Shown one piece after another: positions 60,035 to 64,000 of a stretch of DNA of 64,000 bases (its first letter is position 1; every line of letters begins with the position of its first letter). The stretch lies in contig JBCFYV010011135.1 of assembly GCA_039000515.1 (NCBI GenBank), positions 16,585,191 through 16,649,190 of the forward strand, given 5' to 3'. The notes beneath the pieces were generated by a model. It did no database searches. It saw nothing but the letters and a program-made list of their open reading frames with translations, and was not told the origin of the DNA. Both the position numbers and the translations under genes were made by a program. Source of the stretch: Timema cristinae (taxonomy: Eukaryota; Arthropoda; Insecta; Phasmatodea; Timematidae).

Positions 60035-60262
60035 TGTATACATTAAGTATAAGGAAGGTATACTTTTAATTAAATGTATTTGTACTAAATGAAGGTAAAG
60101 TTGTAAAACATTTAGGTATAAACATTATGAGCACACCCAGATGGGACTAAAGCCCAAACACCCTCAATACTCCCCCCTGGGATTCGAAACTTCGACCTCT
60201 CATCACTGTAAAACCAGATTAGATTATCTTGGCATCTAAACAGTATAACCACCGGAGCATAA
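60035..60262 (-). mobile_element. SINE-2 copy, degraded
   Basis: Minus strand from GCTCCGGTGGTTATACTGTT, GAAGTTTCGAATCCC B box, body down to 60035. Confidence 0.65.
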
Positions 60263-60307
60263 TGTAATAATTAAATTTAATGTTAATATTTAATATTTAA
60301 ATAGTCG

Positions 60308-60571
60308 TTGACCTGGTGGTCTAGGGGTAAGGTGTTAGACTTATGTGCTGGCGGCAAGGGTTCAATCCTCGGTCCTGGCACAGATTCATCTGATTACCAA
60401 ACCCTTCCTTCACCTCTGACAAGACATCTTGTGAATGTGGGGAATGCCAGGCCTCCACCGTGGTTCGGATTCCACGTTAAACTGTAGGTCCTCCATTTCA
60501 TCTCACAATCACCCTACCATTAAACATTAGCGTAAGTGCGTACAACCCGAACGGGTAGTAAGATGCGGTGC

Positions 60572-60616
<45 letters not shown>
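60308..60616 (+). mobile_element. SINE-1 copy, full length
   Basis: GACCTGGTGGTCTAGGGGTA head, B box GGTTCAATCC, short subfamily, shared tail and a (TAA)n run of about 45 bp. AATATTTAA(A)TAG occurs on both sides. Confidence 0.9.
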
Positions 60617-60618
<2 letters not shown>

Positions 60619-61059
60619 TTTAATAGATAGTTAAATGGGTCAACGAACTTACAAATATGTCTAACCTAATTCTGAAGCCTCTATAGAAGAGGTTCCCAAC
60701 CTGAGGTCCGCAAAACAAAACTTTTTATTTTTTAACTATCATCGCGTTAAGGGAGTGTCGAATTCATTTTAAATATCACTATGCCGATTCCTTAAAAGAG
60801 CCAATTTTTGATAAAAATTGAATATCTAATTGTTATTTATTTTATTAATATAAATAAGTCTGGTAGGTTTTTAATTTCATATTGTGTCATGCGAGAGTAG
60901 GGAATCTTGGTGAATTAATTACTATTGAATTAAGGTGGTCCGTGATTTACAACCATATCACCAGAAACTTATAAAACTTATTTAAAAAAAAAGTTTAAAC
61001 AGTAAATTATTTTACACGGCTCTGTAGGGAACAAGCCATAGCCTGTACTTTTAATCGAT

Positions 61060-61205
61060 ACTAGCTTGTAATACCCAGGAGAAAAATCGTCTAAGTCAAC
61101 TTTATTGCTTGTCCAAGTCACAGATAAAGTTCAGCTACAGTTCAGATTCGTAAATTTGAATGAGAACATGGAATGAGACAAGGAACTCTAGGCCCAATGC
61201 CTTCT
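61060..61205 (+). repeat. dispersed repeat family I, copy 2
   Basis: TAATACCCAGGAGAAAAATC, then GTCTAAGTC and AAGTCACAGATAAAGTTC. Nature unknown. Confidence 0.4.
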
Positions 61206-61361
61206 TGGACACATTCTACAAATCTCGGCAAACACTTGACTCCTGAGTTATCGGTGGCCGTGGTATCAATAATAGCTTATATTAGCCTATGATTCCCACA
61301 CGTCCATAATCAAATCTGCCTTAAACTATAAGTTTTTAATGACCCTGAACACAGGATGAAT

Positions 61362-61430
61362 CCTGGATAGCTCATTGGTAGAGCATCGTCGTGTTAAGTC
61401 GAGTATCCAAGGTTAGAATCCTATGTCAGG
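61362..61430 (+). mobile_element. tRNA-like sequence (SINE head or tRNA pseudogene)
   Basis: CCTGGATAGCTCATTGGTAG (A box), AGGTTAGAATCC (B box) and a closing TCAGG that pairs only partly with the start. A 7-base loop with GTT in the anticodon position can be drawn, but the acceptor and anticodon stems are imperfect, so I do not call a functional tRNA-Asn. Confidence 0.45.
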
Positions 61431-61575
61431 TTTATTAATATGATACTTGAAGCTATATCCAAAGCTAAAATATTATTTCTTTCTTCTAAGCTTCGCTAGT
61501 AATCTACATCTAAATAAATGTTTTTAAAGGCCACAGCCACTGTTTAAGTAGATCTTCAACACTGCCATTTAAGAT

Positions 61576-61811
61576 TTGGAAGTGAATCCTATAGTTCAAT
61601 GTGAAAGAAGTGTTTTTCGTTGGTTTGACCATGTTGAGAGGATGAGTGGGGATCGAGTGACGAAGATAATATATGAAGGTAGAGTGTGTGGATCAGAAGG
61701 AAGGGGTAGGCCATGTAAGACTTGGCTAAATGTTGTAGACAAATGTGTGAGAATAAGTAACATTAAAAGTTTTACGAATAAAAGAACATGTGCGAGTGTG
61801 TATGTTTGTTG

Positions 61812-61856
<45 letters not shown>

Positions 61857-62180
61857 GCATCGCGTCTTACTACCCGTTCGGGTTATACGCACTTACGCTA
61901 ATGTGTAATAGTAGGGTGATAGTGAGATGAAATGAAGGACCTACAGTTTAACGTGGAATCCGAACCACGGTGGCGACCTGGCATTCCCCACATTCACAAG
62001 ATGTCTTGTCAGAGGTGAAGGAAGGGTTTGGCAATCAGATAAATCTGTGCCGGGACCGAGGATTGAACCCCGGCCGCCAGCATAGAAGTCTGACACCTTA
62101 TGTTTGTTGTTAAAGCTAAGGATGTATGCAAGTAAAGGTAAGTGTGGAGAAAGTTAGTGAGGATGGATTAAGTAGGATTT
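61576..62180 (+). mobile_element. LINE ORF2 C-terminal remnant, split by a SINE-1
   Basis: An open frame reads SVFRWFDHVERMSGDRVTKI, then IYEGRVCGSEGRGRPCKTWL. This is the 'RWFGHVERMxxxRVxKKIYEGRVxGxRxRGRPRKTW' tail of a different LINE lineage from the CNEVDW family. The SINE-1 at 61814-62098 interrupts it; sequence resumes at 62112. Confidence 0.8.
61814..62098 (-). mobile_element. SINE-1 copy, lacking the first part of the head, inside a LINE remnant
   Basis: Perfect 13-bp target duplication TATGTTTGTTGTT at 61801-61813 and 62099-62111. The copy begins at TAAGGTGTCAGAC, so about 18 bp of the head including the A-box start is missing; it was 5' truncated on insertion. (TAA)n end of about 45 bp. 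Confidence 0.9.
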
Positions 62181-62246
62181 GTTGTTTTTTGAGCTAAATT
62201 CACCGTTTCTTGTCTACCCAATAAGGGAACTGCACGATTATCTAAG

Positions 62247-62286
<40 letters not shown>

Positions 62287-63385
62287 TATTTCTGACCCTT
62301 AAAAATGGGTACCTTATAGCCATAAGATGCCAAAAGGGTGGTGAAATAGTCCTGTTCTTGGTTATGCAGCAAAACTGAAAGACCCATTTGATAGCCACAT
62401 GCACTGGTCAAATAGGGCTGGTCCTGAAATCCGTTCCTGGAACCGTACCTTTACACAGAACACACAGTTAGTTTAATAATGAAACAATTAAAACAACGAT
62501 ACCAAACAAACCATAAAATACAATCCAATTATCATAGGAAGAGCGGTTGATTTTTTTTCAAGTGGTTGATATTGATTACGTTTTACTATATTGTTTGTGA
62601 TATTTTATAGATATAGATAATATCTATAACTAATTACATCTGCAGACAACGTAACTTGACGTATGAATACGTGTAAATACATCTAATAACTTTTATATCT
62701 ATCATCCTATGAAGATTAAACTATTTATATTATAAGGTCAAGAGCTATACTGACTTTTTGCAATACAAAATACAAGGGATTGCTTTATTACAGAAAGGGT
62801 ATTAAGCTCCCATTGTATCGAGTTTTATGGACCTTTTTTAACGTGCACCTTCTACAAACACACACACAATACCAGCACACGACCAAGTTCCATCGAGTTA
62901 ACCTTTAAATTACAGTCCAATTTTCACAAGAAAGTTTTTATTTAGAGAAATACAAATTTATCTTAGCGTACAAAATTGATTTCATTTTATCATGATACTA
63001 TTAAGTAGATATAATGACATTTCTTGTTGTCGGATAAGGACTTTCATATGTAAATTTGACTAATTGTGCTAGGCTGCTACAAACATCTATTGAAAGAGTT
63101 ATAAGTGTGGTTTACAAGATTCAGAAACATTGAAAATACCATTTTTTTAACTAGAACAGCAGAGAGAGTGAAGCCAGTGACTTAATATAGTTTATGAATG
63201 AAGTGCTAATCTCAATTTGTTAAGAGCAGAATCCGGGCATTTATGGCATAAAAATTATCAAAACATAACCTCCTAAAAAAAAACCCTAAAAAGAAAAAAA
63301 ATATTATAAAAATTTACAAAAAAAATAAAAAAATATAACAAAAGCTAGTAATAATTTCACACGAAAAAATCACCCGGGAATTTAT
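62181..63385. other. no gene seen
   Basis: AT-rich, with (TA)n and A-rich runs (63275-63345). Confidence 0.5.
62247..62290. repeat. (TA)n microsatellite
   Basis: Imperfect (TA)n run with AATATAT breaks. Confidence 0.95.
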
Positions 63386-63895
63386 CTGCTTCGGTGGCCG
63401 CATGTTGTAACGCGCTAATCTCGCGGTAGACTAGACTGCCAATGACAGGAAGAGCAAGGTTCGAATCTCAGTCAGGGGTACCAAGTATTTTTTTTTTTCC
63501 AAAATGGTTTTAAGATTCCCCTTCACGCAAATACGAATACACTTCCTATACATTTAACCTTCCTAATACATGAAACCATTAGCGTAATTAGTAAATAAAC
63601 ATATAACTCGAACGGTTAATATTTATATTTAGCACCGCATCATACTACCCGTTCGGGTTATACGCTTTAAGTACTAATTACGCTAATGGGTTAGGAATTG
63701 GGAAAGTTGAATTAGAGGAACTGAACCCACATTTGTGTGGAGGGAGAGTGGAAAATCATTTAGGAAAAACCACCCCCAGTTCACCCAACTGAGATTCGAA
63801 CCTCGATCTCCCCGTCCTAAGCAGTCAAGCTCAACACGACAAACGCGTTAGCCAACTATGCCACCGAGGTGGGTAACGGTTAATAAAACGCGGTG
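63386..63895 (+). mobile_element. SINE-2 copy split by a SINE-3
   Basis: CTGCTTCGGTGGCCGCATGT head at 63390, B box AGGTTCGAATCTC, tail broken after CGAACGGTTAAT and continued at 63876-63895 as AACGGTTAATAAAACGCGGT. Confidence 0.86.
63623..63875 (-). mobile_element. SINE-3 copy nested in a SINE-2 copy
   Basis: Minus strand from ACCCACCTCGGTGGCATAGT to its tail complement. The host copy resumes on the right; AACGGTTAATA flanks both sides as the target duplication. Confidence 0.88.
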
Positions 63896-63975
63896 ATAAA
63901 AAAAAAACTACACACTTACAAATGGATATTCAAGGCAAGTTTCATATGCAAAACTGGTCCATTCATTTAGAGTCC

Positions 63976-64000
63976 AACCCGCCTCGGTGGCGTAGTTAGC
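63976..64000 (+). mobile_element. SINE-3 copy, cut by the window end
   Basis: The last 25 bases, CCCGCCTCGGTGGCGTAGTT and so on, are the exact SINE-3 head. Confidence 0.75.

Noticed and set aside
11482..63895. tRNA genes
   Set aside because: The many A-box/B-box pairs are heads of SINEs: they lack complete cloverleaf stems, are followed by a constant SINE body and tail, and are bounded by target duplications in several cases.

Overview
This window looks like nuclear DNA from an arthropod, most likely an insect. It is AT-rich and full of introns and repeats, with no operons and no bacterial or organellar genes. The species cannot be named from the sequence. The only host protein-coding gene I can support is the 3' part of a pickpocket-type DEG/ENaC sodium-channel gene on the minus strand. 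It has four exons at 55522-55798, 43280-43445, 39829-39935 and 38365-38780. They join in consistent reading phase (0/1, 1/2, 2/1, 1/stop) into 321 residues that cover the cysteine-rich extracellular domain, the second transmembrane segment with its G-x-S selectivity filter, and the cytoplasmic tail. The 5' exons (first transmembrane segment and finger region) were not found and probably lie beyond position 64000.

Nearly everything else is mobile or tandem repeat. (i) There are about 40 short tRNA-like SINE copies in several families. Three families (called SINE-1, -2 and -3 here) have different tRNA-like heads but share one 3' tail ending near ACCCGAACGGGT-AGTAAGACG-CGGTGCTAA. (ii) A further family, SINE-VNTR, carries an internal 18-bp tandem repeat of about 1, 7 and 47 units in its three copies. 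(iii) There are decayed 3' ends of several non-LTR retrotransposons. (iv) There is one probable solo LTR of about 1.05 kb and one MITE-like element. (v) There are large minisatellites.

Layout: 1-6.6 kb, mostly AT-rich unique DNA. 6.7-8.2 kb, a roughly 60-bp minisatellite interrupted by a SINE. 8.7-14.4 kb, a SINE cluster with the three SINE-VNTR copies. 15.3-16.8 kb, a LINE coding end running into a 46-bp satellite. 17-38 kb, scattered SINEs, LINE ends, palindromes and a 29.2-29.85 kb minisatellite. 38.3-55.8 kb, the channel gene, whose largest intron (43446-55521) holds a 4.4-kb, roughly 94-unit 46-bp satellite and the LTR. 55.8-64 kb, SINEs and LINE remnants.

The most unusual observation is that the 46-bp satellites at four separate loci are all amplifications of the same segment of a LINE open reading frame, coding for CNEVDWIELAQDRDR. 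A second is a 71-bp tandem triplication across an exon-intron junction of the channel gene, which gives three consecutive candidate 5' splice sites.
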